A stretch of 64,000 nucleotides of DNA from JALOLG01 sp963722415 (GCA_963722415.1 CAVRNI010000039.1:124001-188000); one strand, 5' to 3'; shown: positions 8,347-16,952, counted from the first letter of the stretch. Program-made: numbers and translations. The notes: generated by a model from the sequence alone, not told the origin.

Positions 8347-9164
8347 TTGCCGAGGATGCCGGCGCGTCGCGATGCGGCCAGAGCGCGCTCGAAGATCCAC
8401 ACCGACAGCGGGAGGAGGACGACGACGAACCCGGCGAGCACGGCGACGTCGGGAGCGATGTCACTCCAGCTGCCACCGCCGAGCAGCGCCTCACGCAGCC
8501 CGTTGATCCCGTAGTACGCCGGGAAGCAGCGAGCCAACAGCTCGAGGACCGGGGGGAACACCGACACAGGGAACAGCGCACCGCTGAGGACCGCCGTGGC
8601 CTGGATCAGGGGACCCGACAGCGGGTCGCCGCGCTTGGCGAGCACCGCGATGCTGGCGCCGACGATCCCGAACGCGCAGAACGACGCCAGCGTCAGCAGG
8701 AACAACGGGATCGACAGCAGCACACCCGACCACGACAACCCGACGCCGAACACACCGATCCCGACGCCGACGTAGAGCGCGATGTCGATGAATGTGAGCG
8801 CGAGGGGCAGGACCAGTGATCCGGCCAGGAGCACGGGCACCGGCGTCGGAGTGACGAGCAGCACCTCGAGCGTGCCGAGCGTCTGCTCACGCGTGATGGT
8901 GTCGTTGAAGGTACCGATGCCGAGCCCGGCGACCGACATCACGGCCAACCCCACCATCGCGAAGTCGAAATAGTTGCCGCCGTACTCCGTCAGTTCGTCG
9001 GGCACCGTGTCGAAGAGACGTCCGACGTAGAACGCGAGGATCGCGGCGTAGACGAAGTCCAACAAGCGCAGCAGCTGTCGGAACTGGTAGCGCTTGACGG
9101 TGCGCCAGTCGCGCCGTGCGATGGCGCCGAGCCGCGCACTGTTGGCCGTCAGCGACGCGCTCAC
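8340..9164 (-). CDS. ABC-2 type transporter permease
   Basis: A 274-residue integral membrane protein with about six hydrophobic segments, beginning with a cytoplasmic RRDW region and continuing with the long re-entrant and transmembrane pattern of ABC-2 exporters (residues about 30-265). It starts at GTG 9164, overlapping the stop of the ATPase gene by GTGA, so the two subunits are translationally coupled. With the PqqD-like gene and the ATPase it forms a three-gene operon. It probably exports the product of the neighbouring peptide system, although ABC-2 exporters also move polysaccharides and drugs. Confidence 0.8.
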   Translation of the reverse strand: MSASLTANSARLGAIARRDWRTVKRYQFRQLLRLLDFVYAAILAFYVGRLFDTVPDELTEYGGNYFDFAMVGLAVMSVAGLGIGTFNDTITREQTLGTLEVLLVTPTPVPVLLAGSLVLPLALTFIDIALYVGVGIGVFGVGLSWSGVLLSIPLFLLTLASFCAFGIVGASIAVLAKRGDPLSGPLIQATAVLSGALFPVSVFPPVLELLARCFPAYYGINGLREALLGGGSWSDIAPDVAVLAGFVVVLLPLSVWIFERALAASRRAGILGNY

Positions 9165-10006
9165 CACGTCCCCCGATCGACAGCATCGGACGTCTCGCCG
9201 AACTCGTCGTCGCCGGACTCGTCGGACGGAGCACGCGTCTCCAGGAGCGCACGCACCGAACCGGCGAACTTGCCGTCGCCTGACAGCTCCGAAACCGCCC
9301 CGTCGAAGCGCACCGAGCCATCGGTCACCACGACGATGCGGTCGCACGCAGCCTCGATCTCGTCGAGACGGTGGCTCGACAGGAGCACCGCGACACCGTC
9401 CGCCGCCAACGCCCGGAGCATCTCGGCGACCGCCGCGCTGGCCATCGGGTCGAGCGCACGGGTCGGCTCGTCGAGCAACAGCAGCGGCGGACGGGTGAGC
9501 AGGGCCCGAGCGAGTGAGAGGCGGGCTCGCATCCCGGACGAGTAACCGAACACCATCTTGTCGCGCGACGCCAAGCCCACCTGGTCGAGAAGGACACCGG
9601 CTCGCGCCCGAGCGTCGCGTTGCGTCAGCCCGTGCATCACCCCGAAGAACTCGAGGTTCTCCCGTCCGGTGAGACGCCAGTAGAGCGCTCGGTCGTCAGC
9701 GAGCACCAACCCGATCCGGTCCCTGACCGCTCGCGGGTTGTGGCGCGGGTCGTGACCGTCGACGAGCACGTGCCCCGCTGTTGGATGCAGGAGCGTCGAC
9801 ACGATCTTCAGCAGCGTCGTCTTGCCAGCACCGTTGGGGCCGACGAGCCCGACCACCTCGCCGCTGCCGACACCGAGGTCGACGCCGCGCAGCGCGACGA
9901 CCTCATGGTCGGTCGCCGTTCGTACGACGAGCCGCAGGAGACCGCGCAGGCGGGGGAACGTCATGCGGACCCCGTGCACCTCGAGCATCGGCACCGCCGA
10001 TCTCAC
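9161..10006 (-). CDS. ABC transporter ATP-binding protein
   Basis: A 281-residue ATPase. Walker A GPNGAGKTT, the signature YSSGMRARLSLARAL and Walker B LLLLDEPTRALDP are all present, and the H-loop histidine follows in LLSSHRL. The signature motif reads SSGM in place of SGGQ, which is common in ABC-2 exporters. The GTG start at 10006 overlaps the stop of the PqqD-like gene (GTGA), and the gene's own stop overlaps the permease start, so all three genes are tightly coupled. The C-terminal tail of about 40 residues is acidic and probably disordered. Confidence 0.85.
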   Translation of the reverse strand: MRSAVPMLEVHGVRMTFPRLRGLLRLVVRTATDHEVVALRGVDLGVGSGEVVGLVGPNGAGKTTLLKIVSTLLHPTAGHVLVDGHDPRHNPRAVRDRIGLVLADDRALYWRLTGRENLEFFGVMHGLTQRDARARAGVLLDQVGLASRDKMVFGYSSGMRARLSLARALLTRPPLLLLDEPTRALDPMASAAVAEMLRALAADGVAVLLSSHRLDEIEAACDRIVVVTDGSVRFDGAVSELSGDGKFAGSVRALLETRAPSDESGDDEFGETSDAVDRGTW

Positions 10007-10275
10007 TCGTCAGCGGGCACGATGACGCCGAGCTCTTCGAGGTCGTCGAGGAACGTCCGGACGTCGGTCGCGAACTGTTCCCGCGTCACACCCTCGAACC
10101 GAGGCAGGAGGAGATCAGTGATCGCGTCGGGTGGAAGGTCGTCGATCGCGTCCCAGACGAGCGTGCCGACCGGGTTCAGCGTGATGAGCTCGGTCCCGTC
10201 GGGATCGAGCAGCACCGCCCGTGATCCGGTGACCTCCCAGATCACGTGATCGGCGCGCCGCATCGCTCGTTCCAT
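10003..10275 (-). CDS. PqqD-like peptide-binding protein
   Basis: A 90-residue protein with the PqqD/RRE winged-helix layout: three N-terminal beta strands (VIWEV, AVLLD, ELITLN), the NPVGTLVWDAID helix typical of PqqD relatives, and a C-terminal helix with LEELGVI. Such domains bind the leader of a ribosomally made peptide and present it to enzymes. It is the first gene of an operon with the ABC ATPase and permease. The start is ATG at 10275, 9 bases after a TAGGCT box; a second in-frame ATG follows at 10263. Confidence 0.82.
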   Translation of the reverse strand: MERAMRRADHVIWEVTGSRAVLLDPDGTELITLNPVGTLVWDAIDDLPPDAITDLLLPRFEGVTREQFATDVRTFLDDLEELGVIVPADE

Positions 10276-10284
10276 CGGGGAAGC

Positions 10285-10290
10285 AGCCTA
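10285..10290 (-). promoter_or_regulatory. Leaderless -10 box of the PqqD-exporter operon
   Basis: TAGGCT on the minus strand, 9 bases before the ATG at 10275, would give a leaderless transcript. It lies in the 26-bp gap after the stop of the SsuC-like permease gene, so the exporter operon can be transcribed separately from the importer operon. Confidence 0.45.
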
Positions 10291-10301
10291 CCGCCGCGCT
10301 G

Positions 10302-11162
10302 TCAGGTCTCGCCGAGCCCCCGACGCTCACGGATCACGCGCTCGATCGATCCGAAGAACACGGCGTCGACGACGACGCCGATGATGAGGATGATCAACAT
10401 CCACGAGATCAGTCCGGGCGAGTCGGCGAACTCCTGCTCGAACTTCAGCCTCGAACCGATCGAGGGTTTGTTGGCGATGATCACGAGCAGTTCGCCCGCC
10501 ATCAGGCTGCGCCACGTGAAGGCCCAGCCCTGCTTCAGGCCGGCGACGAACGCGGGGAGCGCGGCCGGCATCACGACATGCCGGTAGCGACGCACGCCGG
10601 TTGCGCCGAGGACGCGTCCGGCGCGCAGGAGGATCGGCGGGATCTGATCGATCCCCGCGATGAGCCCGTTGGCGATCGACGGCGCGGCGCCGATGAGGAC
10701 GACGAAGAGAATCGCCGCCTCGCTCTGCTTGAACAGGATCAGCGCCAGCGGGAACCACGAGATCGACGGCATCGTCTGCAGCCCCGTGATCATCGAACCG
10801 ACAGCGGTCCGCAGGACGCGCACGCGCGACACCGCGATCCCGATCACGACGCCGACCGCGATCGCGAGGCTGAACCCGATTGCGGCGCGGCGCAGCGTGA
10901 CCCCGATCGCCCGCCAGGTGACGCCCTCGCCGAGCTCGTCCCAGAGCCGCGGCAACACGGTGTCGGGACCTGGCAGCGTGTAGCTCGGCTTCCAGCCAGA
11001 CCACACGACGAGCTGCCAGATGCCGAGAGCGAGCAAGAGTGCTGCGACCTTCGGCCACAGCGACGCCCAGACTCTCACCGCCCGCGAGTCGCGGTCGTCG
11101 GTCGTCTCGAGCGCGTCGAGACCGCTGAGCGCGGCGCCATTCACTGTCGGCGTGCATCTCAA
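10302..11162 (-). CDS. ABC importer permease, sulfonate/nitrate/taurine type
   Basis: Inner-membrane permease of the SsuC/TauC/NrtB family, with about six transmembrane segments and the conserved cytoplasmic loop (GATGVRRYRHVVMPAALPAF) that contacts the ATPase. The 286-residue length is normal. The start appears to be TTG at 11162, overlapping the TGA of the ATPase gene; the first roughly 40 residues are polar and variable, so a later start is possible. It is the last gene of the substrate-binding protein, ATPase, permease operon. The substrate class (sulfonate, nitrate, taurine or thiamine precursor) is not fixed by the sequence. Confidence 0.88.
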   Translation of the reverse strand: MRCTPTVNGAALSGLDALETTDDRDSRAVRVWASLWPKVAALLLALGIWQLVVWSGWKPSYTLPGPDTVLPRLWDELGEGVTWRAIGVTLRRAAIGFSLAIAVGVVIGIAVSRVRVLRTAVGSMITGLQTMPSISWFPLALILFKQSEAAILFVVLIGAAPSIANGLIAGIDQIPPILLRAGRVLGATGVRRYRHVVMPAALPAFVAGLKQGWAFTWRSLMAGELLVIIANKPSIGSRLKFEQEFADSPGLISWMLIILIIGVVVDAVFFGSIERVIRERRGLGET

Positions 11163-11962
11163 CGACGGCCATGACGGGACACCTCCTTGCGCAGCGCGGC
11201 GGTGACCTCGGCAGCCAACTCCGAGACATCGCGATCCTCGATGCGTCGCGGTCGGGGGAGGTCGATCTCGAAGATCTGCGCCACACGACCGGGCCGGCTG
11301 CTGAGCAGCACGATGCGGTCGCCGAGTCGCGCCGCCTCCCGCACGTTGTGGGTGACGAACACGATCGTCGTGCCGGTGGAGCTCCAGATCGACTCGAGCT
11401 CGTCGTGCATCACGTCACGTGTCATCGCGTCGAGCGCCCCGAACGGTTCGTCCATCAACAAGATGTCGGCGTCCTGGGCGAGCGTGCGGGCCAGCGCGAC
11501 TCGCTGCCGCATCCCGCCCGACAGCTCGTGCGGACGCTTGTCGGCGAAGTCCGACAAATGCACGAGCTCCAGCAGCTCATCGACTCGATCGCGTCGATCG
11601 GTCCGCTTCACGTTGCGCAGCTTGAGCGCCAGATCGACGTTGCCGGCGACGGTGAGCCACGGGAACAGCGCCGACTCCTGGAACATGAGACCCGTCCGGC
11701 CGACCACGTCGAGCGTGCCACTGGTCGGGGTGTCGAGACCGGCGAGCAGGTTCAGCAGCGTCGACTTGCCGCAACCCGAGGCGCCGACCACGCACGTGAA
11801 GCCGCGCCGTGGGATCGTCAGCGAGATCGCGTCGAGCGCGGGCACCACGGTTCGCTTCGATCGGTACACCTTCGACACGGCATCCAACGTGACGACCGCC
11901 CGCTCCGGGCGGGGAGTGGGCACTGCCGAAATCGGGACGGGCACGACGAGCGTCATCAGCAA
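11159..11962 (-). CDS. ABC importer ATPase, sulfonate/nitrate/taurine type
   Basis: A 267-residue SsuB/TauB/NrtD-type ATPase. Walker A (GASGCGKST), Q-loop (FQESALFPWLTV), signature LSGGMRQRVALARTL, Walker B (ILLMDEPFGALD) and the H-loop (FVTHN) are in the usual order. The substrate-binding protein gene ends 11 bp upstream and the permease begins at its stop codon, so all three are one transcript. Confidence 0.92.
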   Translation of the reverse strand: MLMTLVVPVPISAVPTPRPERAVVTLDAVSKVYRSKRTVVPALDAISLTIPRRGFTCVVGASGCGKSTLLNLLAGLDTPTSGTLDVVGRTGLMFQESALFPWLTVAGNVDLALKLRNVKRTDRRDRVDELLELVHLSDFADKRPHELSGGMRQRVALARTLAQDADILLMDEPFGALDAMTRDVMHDELESIWSSTGTTIVFVTHNVREAARLGDRIVLLSSRPGRVAQIFEIDLPRPRRIEDRDVSELAAEVTAALRKEVSRHGRR

Positions 11963-11972
11963 CCTCTCAGCA

Positions 11973-13067
11973 TCAAGTTCCGGCCACGGTCGGTTGGCCC
12001 GCTTCGGTGAGCACCTCGTTCAGCAGGTCGAGCGCGTAGATGCCGGTGAGGTCGACGTCGTCGAGCAGGCCGATCGCGATCGCGTCGTCGGCCGACTTCT
12101 GCAACGAGCTGGCGACGGGGTCGGTGGTGAACGTGAGGTTCGGCCATGCCCCGGCGAGCACCTCGTCGTTCATCCGCTTCTGGGTGATCGCTTCGATGCC
12201 GTCGTTGACGAGCCGTTGCGCCTCCTCGGGGTTGGCGTTCACGAAGTCCGTCGCAGTCACATGACCCTGCAGCAAGCGTTTGACGACGTCGGGATGCTCG
12301 TCGAGGAACGAGGTGGACACGATGAGGTGCGTGGTCACGTACTGCCCGTCGGGCCACAGGTCACGCTCGTCGACCAGAACGGTGCCGCCACCCTCCTGGA
12401 TCAGGCGCGTCGCCCACGGCTCAGGGACCCACGCGCCGTCGATGTCGCCGGCCTTGAACGCGTCGAGCGTGGCCGCGTTCTCCTGGGGCCGGATCGAGAC
12501 GTCGCCACCACCCGACTCGTCGGCCGACAGGCCGTTCTCCTGCAGCCAGGCACGAAGCGCGACGTCCTGGGTGTTGCCCAGCGCCGGCGATGCGATCGTC
12601 GTGCCCGCGAGGTCGGCGGGCGACGTGATCTCCGGCTTCACGACGAGGAATGCACCGCCCGATGTCGCGCCGGACACGATCCGCAGCGCCTCACCGTTGG
12701 ACTTGGCGAAGCCATTGATCGCCGGGTTGGGACCGATGTAGGTCGCGTCGATGGCGTCGGCGAAGAGCGCTTCGACGGCCTCACCACCGGCGTTGAACGT
12801 CGACGTCTCGAGGGTCACGTCGTCGCCGAGCGCGTCGGCGAAGATGCCCTGCTCGACGCCGACGAGCGCGGTGGCGTGGGTGACGTTCGGGAAGTACCCG
12901 AGGCGCAGCGTCACGTGCTCACCGGTGTCCGGCGCCGTGTCCGGCGCGGTCGTGTCGTCGAGCGGCGCAGCATCGGTGGGCTGTGTCGCCGCCGCGTCGT
13001 CGTCGCCGCAACTCGCGAGGAGGAGCAGGGCAGCGAGGCCGGCAAGTGCGGGATGGGCGGTTCTCAT
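11973..13067 (-). CDS. ABC importer substrate-binding lipoprotein, sulfonate/nitrate type
   Basis: A 364-residue lipoprotein. The signal peptide ends in the lipobox LLASC with the modified cysteine near residue 20, followed by a Thr/Asp/Pro-rich linker to about residue 50 and a periplasmic-binding-protein fold of the SsuA/NMT1 group (LRLGYFPNVTHATALVG, ATYIGPNPAING, WVPEPWA). It is first in the operon with the ATPase and permease and divergent from an IclR-type regulator. A 15-bp palindrome lies 32 bp before its start. Confidence 0.9.
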   Translation of the reverse strand: MRTAHPALAGLAALLLLASCGDDDAAATQPTDAAPLDDTTAPDTAPDTGEHVTLRLGYFPNVTHATALVGVEQGIFADALGDDVTLETSTFNAGGEAVEALFADAIDATYIGPNPAINGFAKSNGEALRIVSGATSGGAFLVVKPEITSPADLAGTTIASPALGNTQDVALRAWLQENGLSADESGGGDVSIRPQENAATLDAFKAGDIDGAWVPEPWATRLIQEGGGTVLVDERDLWPDGQYVTTHLIVSTSFLDEHPDVVKRLLQGHVTATDFVNANPEEAQRLVNDGIEAITQKRMNDEVLAGAWPNLTFTTDPVASSLQKSADDAIAIGLLDDVDLTGIYALDLLNEVLTEAGQPTVAGT

Positions 13068-13098
13068 GACACCTCAGGGGGGAAGATGTGGAAGATGG

Positions 13099-13113
13099 TT
13101 CCGACATTCGGAA
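13099..13113. promoter_or_regulatory. Palindromic operator candidate (IclR site)
   Basis: TTCCGA-CAT-TCGGAA is a perfect 6-3-6 inverted repeat in the space between the divergent importer operon and iclR-type gene. It lies just downstream of the minus-strand -10 box and upstream of the plus-strand one, where a bound repressor would affect both. IclR-family operators are short palindromes of this type. Confidence 0.55.
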
Positions 13114-13120
13114 TCCCGAG

Positions 13121-13127
13121 TATTATG
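13121..13127. promoter_or_regulatory. Overlapping divergent -10 boxes (IclR / ABC importer)
   Basis: TATTAT (13121-13126, plus strand) and CATAAT (13127 to 13122, minus strand) occupy almost the same bases. They would start the iclR-type message near 13133 and the importer message near 13115, both with ordinary 5' leaders. Confidence 0.5.
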
Positions 13128-13179
13128 ATCGACATTAGAGGGTATCGCAACTCAGCGGCCGATCTGGGAGCATCGGCGG

Positions 13180-13968
13180 GTGCCCGAGACGCCGCCGCAG
13201 TCCAGCGTGCCGAAGTCGGGCGCCCAGACCGTGGAGCGGGCGATCGCGATCCTCAACCTGTTCCGCGCTGACCGGTTGTCGCTGGGCATCACCGAGATCG
13301 CTCGACAGGCCGGTCTCAACCTGACGACAGCCCACCGGTTGGTGCGCACGCTCGTGCACGAGCAGTTCATGGAGCAGGATCCGACGAACGAGCAGTACCG
13401 GCTGGGTCCGGCGCTCGCGGTGCTCGGGCGACGGGCCGTCGAGGGCTCTGGCGTCGACCGCGCCCGGCCGACCATCGAGCGACTGAGCGAGACGACCGGT
13501 GAGTCGGTGAGCGTCGGCGTCCGAAGCAGCGGCGGCGTGGTGGTCGTGATCCAGTCGAGCTCACGCCACGCGTTGCGTTTCGAGCACCCGGCCGGCGGCG
13601 CCATCGACGTGCACGCGTCGGCGATGGGCAAGGTGCTGATGGCGTTCGGGGAGATACCGCCGGCCACCGCGATCGAGGAGCTCGGGCCGCTCGCCCGCTT
13701 CACGGCGGCGACGATCACCGACCGACCGGCGATGCTCGAGGAGCTCGAGCGAGTTCGCAGCGACGGATTCGCCACGAATCGCGAGGAGCGCTACGACGGC
13801 GTGTGCGGCGTGGCCGCACCGGTACTCGACGCAAGCGGGGTGGCGCGATTCGCGATCGGGATCCAGGGCCCGTCGGTCCGCCTCACTGACACGCGGGTGG
13901 CCGAGCTCGGCCCACTGCTCGTGCGTGCAGGACGCGAGGTGGCCGAGCTGGTGCTCGCCGCACGCTGA
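13180..13968 (+). CDS. IclR-family transcriptional regulator
   Basis: A 262-residue regulator. The N-terminal winged helix (AQTVERAIAILNLFRADRL, with ITEIARQAGLNLTTAHRLV as the recognition helices) is followed by the effector-binding GAF-like domain (residues about 85-255; ATNREERYDGVCGVAAPV is the typical C-terminal signature). A GTG start is preceded by CTGGGAG. It is divergent from the sulfonate/nitrate-type importer, with a palindromic site between them, so it probably controls that operon. The effector is unknown. Confidence 0.9.
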   Translation: MPETPPQSSVPKSGAQTVERAIAILNLFRADRLSLGITEIARQAGLNLTTAHRLVRTLVHEQFMEQDPTNEQYRLGPALAVLGRRAVEGSGVDRARPTIERLSETTGESVSVGVRSSGGVVVVIQSSSRHALRFEHPAGGAIDVHASAMGKVLMAFGEIPPATAIEELGPLARFTAATITDRPAMLEELERVRSDGFATNREERYDGVCGVAAPVLDASGVARFAIGIQGPSVRLTDTRVAELGPLLVRAGREVAELVLAAR

Positions 13969-13996
13969 TGGCGCCCGCTCGGCGCGGCCCGCGTCG

Positions 13997-15218
13997 TCAG
14001 ACGAGCCGCTGCAGCATCGACGGCCGGCTGGGGAGCCCATCGACGGCCCGGAACAGCGCGGCCGGGTCCTCCTGCTGAAGCTTCCGATACCGCCGCTCGA
14101 CAACCTTGGATCCGGAGACCAGGCGAACAAACCGGTTGCGCACGCGGGCGGCGACCGATGAGTGCAGCGCGGCAAGCCTGGCAGCCCCGGCGGCAGCCCG
14201 CTGCACGGACCGTGTTGCGGGCCTGCGGCGCGCGTCGTAGGCGACGAGGGCACGGTCGACGTCGGCCGCCTCGGACAGCAGGTCGGCCAGCACCGCGGCG
14301 TCGACGAACGCGCTGTTCGCGCCCTGACCGAGGGTCGGCTCCATCGCGTGGGCGGCGTCGCCGAGGAGCACGAGCCGGCCGTCGACGAACGTGTCGCAAT
14401 CGACGCGGCGGACGGCGTTGACCAGCAACGAACCGTCGCCGGCGATGCGGTCGAGCACGCCGCGACACGCCGGCAGCACGTCGGTCCAGACGGACCGGAA
14501 GCGTTCGAGATCGAGGTCGACGATCGCCGCGGTCACGTCGGCCGCGGTGGCGTCGGCGTAGAAATAGGTCGTGCCGTCGCCGAGCGGCGACACGCCGAAC
14601 AGCCCGAGCGGAGTCCAGTACTCGGCCGCCGTCTCGGCGGTTCCGCCCGCGTCGTCGACGGTCCCACGCACGTAGATGCTGCGCCGGGTCTTCGAACAGG
14701 CGCCGAACGCGCCGTGCTTCCGCACCGTCGAGTGCACGCCGTCGGCACCGACGACGACATCGGCGACGAGACGGTGCTCGATGCCGTGGACCCGGTAGGA
14801 CACCTCGCCCGACGAGTGGGCGTCGATGACCTCGGCACCGGTGATCACCTCGATCCCGGGGGTTGCGGCGACGGCATCGGCCAGGACGCCGGTGAGATGG
14901 CTGCGCCGAACGGCGAGCACGTGGTCGAGCCCGGCACCGAAGTTCGGCACCGGCACCTCGAGGATCGTCCGGCCGCGCTCGTCCCGGATGGATCCGGCCG
15001 ACGAGACGTGGGCACGGCTCCGGAGCGCCTCGCCGAGCCCGAGCGCGTAGAGCACCGCCAGCCCGTTCGGATGGAGGAGGATGCCTCCCCCAGAGGGTGC
15101 TGGGTGGTCGAGCCGTTCGAGGAGCGTGACCCGAGCGCCGCCGCGGGCGAGGGCCAGGGCGGCGACGCTGCCGCCCGGGCCTCCCCCGGCGATGACGACA
15201 TCGAGGTCGCACGGCCAT
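13997..15218 (-). CDS. FAD-dependent monooxygenase (PHBH-like), start region frameshifted
   Basis: A flavoprotein of the aromatic hydroxylase type. The N-terminal dinucleotide fold (VVIAGGGPGGSVAALALA), a central VVGADGVHSTVR motif and the C-terminal FAD motif GDAAHAMEPTLGQGAN are all in one frame. That frame has a TAA just before the domain and no start codon. The only good start, ATG at 15218, is one base out of phase, so I infer a one-base indel near 15205. The substrate is unknown. A small gene of 61 codons ends directly upstream on the same strand and may be co-transcribed. Confidence 0.82.
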
Positions 15219-15220
15219 TC

Positions 15221-15406
15221 TTAGGTCGGCCAGCGTCGTCCGCGAGCGGTGCGCCTCGAGCGGGACGTCGCGAACGAGCGCTGCAGAACCGTGTTGTACG
15301 ACCGGGTGGGATGGTGTCCTCCGGGGCGGTCGGCAGCAGCGGTCGTGCGGAACGCGTGCTGACGGTCGGCAGCGAGACGAGCGATGATGGACAGGTCGTA
15401 GTTCAT
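15221..15406 (-). CDS. Small orphan protein, 61 aa
   Basis: Encodes 61 residues beginning MNYDLSIIARLAADRQ, with a basic, Arg-rich C-terminus. The ribosome site is strong (GAGGAG, 6 bases before the ATG), which is what persuades me it is real. No family is recognised; short actinobacterial proteins with a similar MxYDL start and amphipathic helix are common near metabolic genes. The TAA stop is immediately followed by the ATG of the monooxygenase, so the two could be coupled. Confidence 0.5.
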   Translation of the reverse strand: MNYDLSIIARLAADRQHAFRTTAAADRPGGHHPTRSYNTVLQRSFATSRSRRTARGRRWPT

Positions 15407-15506
15407 GGTGGTCTCCTCAATGATGGTTGGGCGATGAAGGGTTGAACGGGGATGCACGACTCGCGCGGCACGGACGCCGGCGGCTGGCACCGAAATTGTC
15501 GATGGA

Positions 15507-15836
15507 TCAGACGCCGGCCAGGGCGGCTTCGGCGGCGGCGATGGCGGCGACCGCGTACAGGTCGGCGCGGAACTCGTCGGCCTCGACGGCACGGAGGTGT
15601 CGGATGTCGTTGAGCCGCTCTCCGATCAGGACCTGGATCGACGGCTCGGTGGTGACGTTGAACAGGTCGAGCAGGACGTCGACGCAGCGACCCTGCGAGA
15701 GCAGCACTTGGCCGGCGATGTGGGCGAGTGCGGCGTCGACGATGCCGGCGATGCCGTCGGCGTTGATCGAGGCGATGCTGGGCGCTGCCGGAGCGGCCGG
15801 ATCATCAAAGCCGGGGAGTGTCTGGACGGTGAACAT
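15507..15836 (-). CDS. Small orphan protein, 109 aa
   Basis: A 109-residue acidic, alanine-rich, predicted helical protein with a very good ribosome site (GAGGAGG, 7 bases before ATG). There is one cysteine and no signal peptide or membrane segment. I do not recognise a family. It precedes the 61-codon gene and the FAD monooxygenase on the same strand, with about 100 bp between, so it may be the first gene of that unit. Confidence 0.5.
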   Translation of the reverse strand: MFTVQTLPGFDDPAAPAAPSIASINADGIAGIVDAALAHIAGQVLLSQGRCVDVLLDLFNVTTEPSIQVLIGERLNDIRHLRAVEADEFRADLYAVAAIAAAEAALAGV

Positions 15837-16101
15837 TGGAGTTCCTCCTCTCAGGTGATCGACGACTTCGACCATCTGTGTCCAAGGATGAACCCACCCG
15901 CTGACATCCGACTGAGCCGCCGCTGACTCGGCCGTGAAAGGCCGCGGAAAGTCGCGACGAGCCCGAAGCGACAGGCGCTTCGCGGCGGGCTATGGTCGGA
16001 CGAACTGATGGTTGCCCTGGTCAGCACATGGGCACCGTCGGTGGCCGAGTTCTCACTGACGTGATTCGGGGCCGACCTGGCGATGACGGGAGAGAGGTTC
16101 G

Positions 16102-16788
16102 ATGGGTGGCGTGCGTATCCGACCTGCGCTGGTTCTCCGTGCCCTCTTGGCGGTGATCGGTCTCCTCCTGGTGTGCAACGCCACTGTCATTTGGTATCGC
16201 CACGTTCACGCCGGACAGATCACCGGTCTGGCGGCCGATCTCATGCGGCTCGTCGACGTCGACGCCGAGGCGAACATCCAAACGTGGTTTGCGTCAGCCG
16301 ATCTCCTGTTCGCGTCGGCGCTGGCGGGTCTTGTCGCGATCGTGCACGCGCCCGACCGTCGGTACTGGTTGCTCGTGTCCGTCTCCCTCGGGTACCTGTC
16401 GCTCGATGAGGCCGCCCAGATCCACGAGATGTTCTCGTTCCTGGTGGTGTACCCCCCGATCCTGTCGGTGCTGGTCGTCGCGTGCTCCGGATTCATCCGG
16501 CGACTCCATCATCCAACTCGACTGCGTGTTGCTGCAGGAGGCTTCCTCTACTGCTTTGGAGCGATCGTGTTGGAATACATCGCGCACCACGATTCGATTC
16601 CTGTCGGATCGGTTGGCTATCAGATGACGGCCGCTGCCGAGGAGGGATTCGAAGCACTTGGCGCGGCGATCGTCGTCTACGCACTGATGGCGTACCTCGC
16701 GTTGCAGGTTGGCCCGACACTGCCGATGTCGACGGAACTGCGAGTAGCACCGAACAACGCTTTCGATGCGACGGCCGATACCCGCTGA
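16102..16788 (+). CDS. Multi-spanning membrane protein, unknown function
   Basis: A 228-residue protein with about six hydrophobic segments (residues about 10-30, 65-85, 90-105, 112-130, 142-160 and 185-205). An Asp-Glu and an His-Glu pair (LSLDEAAQIHEMF) lie between predicted segments, a pattern seen in several uncharacterised actinobacterial membrane proteins. The start is ATG at 16102, preceded by GGGAGAGAGG. It is followed closely by tRNA-Ala on the other strand. The function is unknown. Confidence 0.65.
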   Translation: MGGVRIRPALVLRALLAVIGLLLVCNATVIWYRHVHAGQITGLAADLMRLVDVDAEANIQTWFASADLLFASALAGLVAIVHAPDRRYWLLVSVSLGYLSLDEAAQIHEMFSFLVVYPPILSVLVVACSGFIRRLHHPTRLRVAAGGFLYCFGAIVLEYIAHHDSIPVGSVGYQMTAAAEEGFEALGAAIVVYALMAYLALQVGPTLPMSTELRVAPNNAFDATADTR

Positions 16789-16799
16789 TCGGCTACGGG

Positions 16800-16872
16800 T
16801 GGAGCTGAGGGGAATCGAACCCCTGGCCTCAACAGTGCGATTGTTGCGCTCTACCAACTGAGCTACAGCCCC
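16800..16872 (-). tRNA. tRNA-Ala (anticodon CGC)
   Basis: The minus strand folds into a full cloverleaf: a 7-bp acceptor stem starting GGGGCTG with the G3-U70 wobble pair that identifies alanine tRNAs, a D arm (GCTCAGTTGGTAGAGC), an anticodon loop ATCGCAC with CGC at the anticodon positions, and a T arm with GGTTCGATTCC. The CCA end is not encoded. Confidence 0.95.
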
Positions 16873-16938
16873 GTCGCGAGCCGCCAGTGTAGTCGGGCAC
16901 GCGTCGGGAAGCGTCGGGTTCGCCTGGCTGCTGATCGC

Positions 16939-16944
16939 TAGCAT
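16939..16944 (+). promoter_or_regulatory. Leaderless -10 box of the nucleotidyltransferase gene
   Basis: TAGCAT is 8 bases before the ATG at 16953, with no ribosome site between, indicating a leaderless transcript. Confidence 0.5.
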
Positions 16945-16952
16945 GACCGCCG

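Noticed and set aside
16008..16064. An 18-codon frame after a TATGGT box at 15991
   Set aside because: It has a good -10 box but is very short, has no ribosome site and no recognisable product; the box more probably serves the membrane protein gene at 16102.
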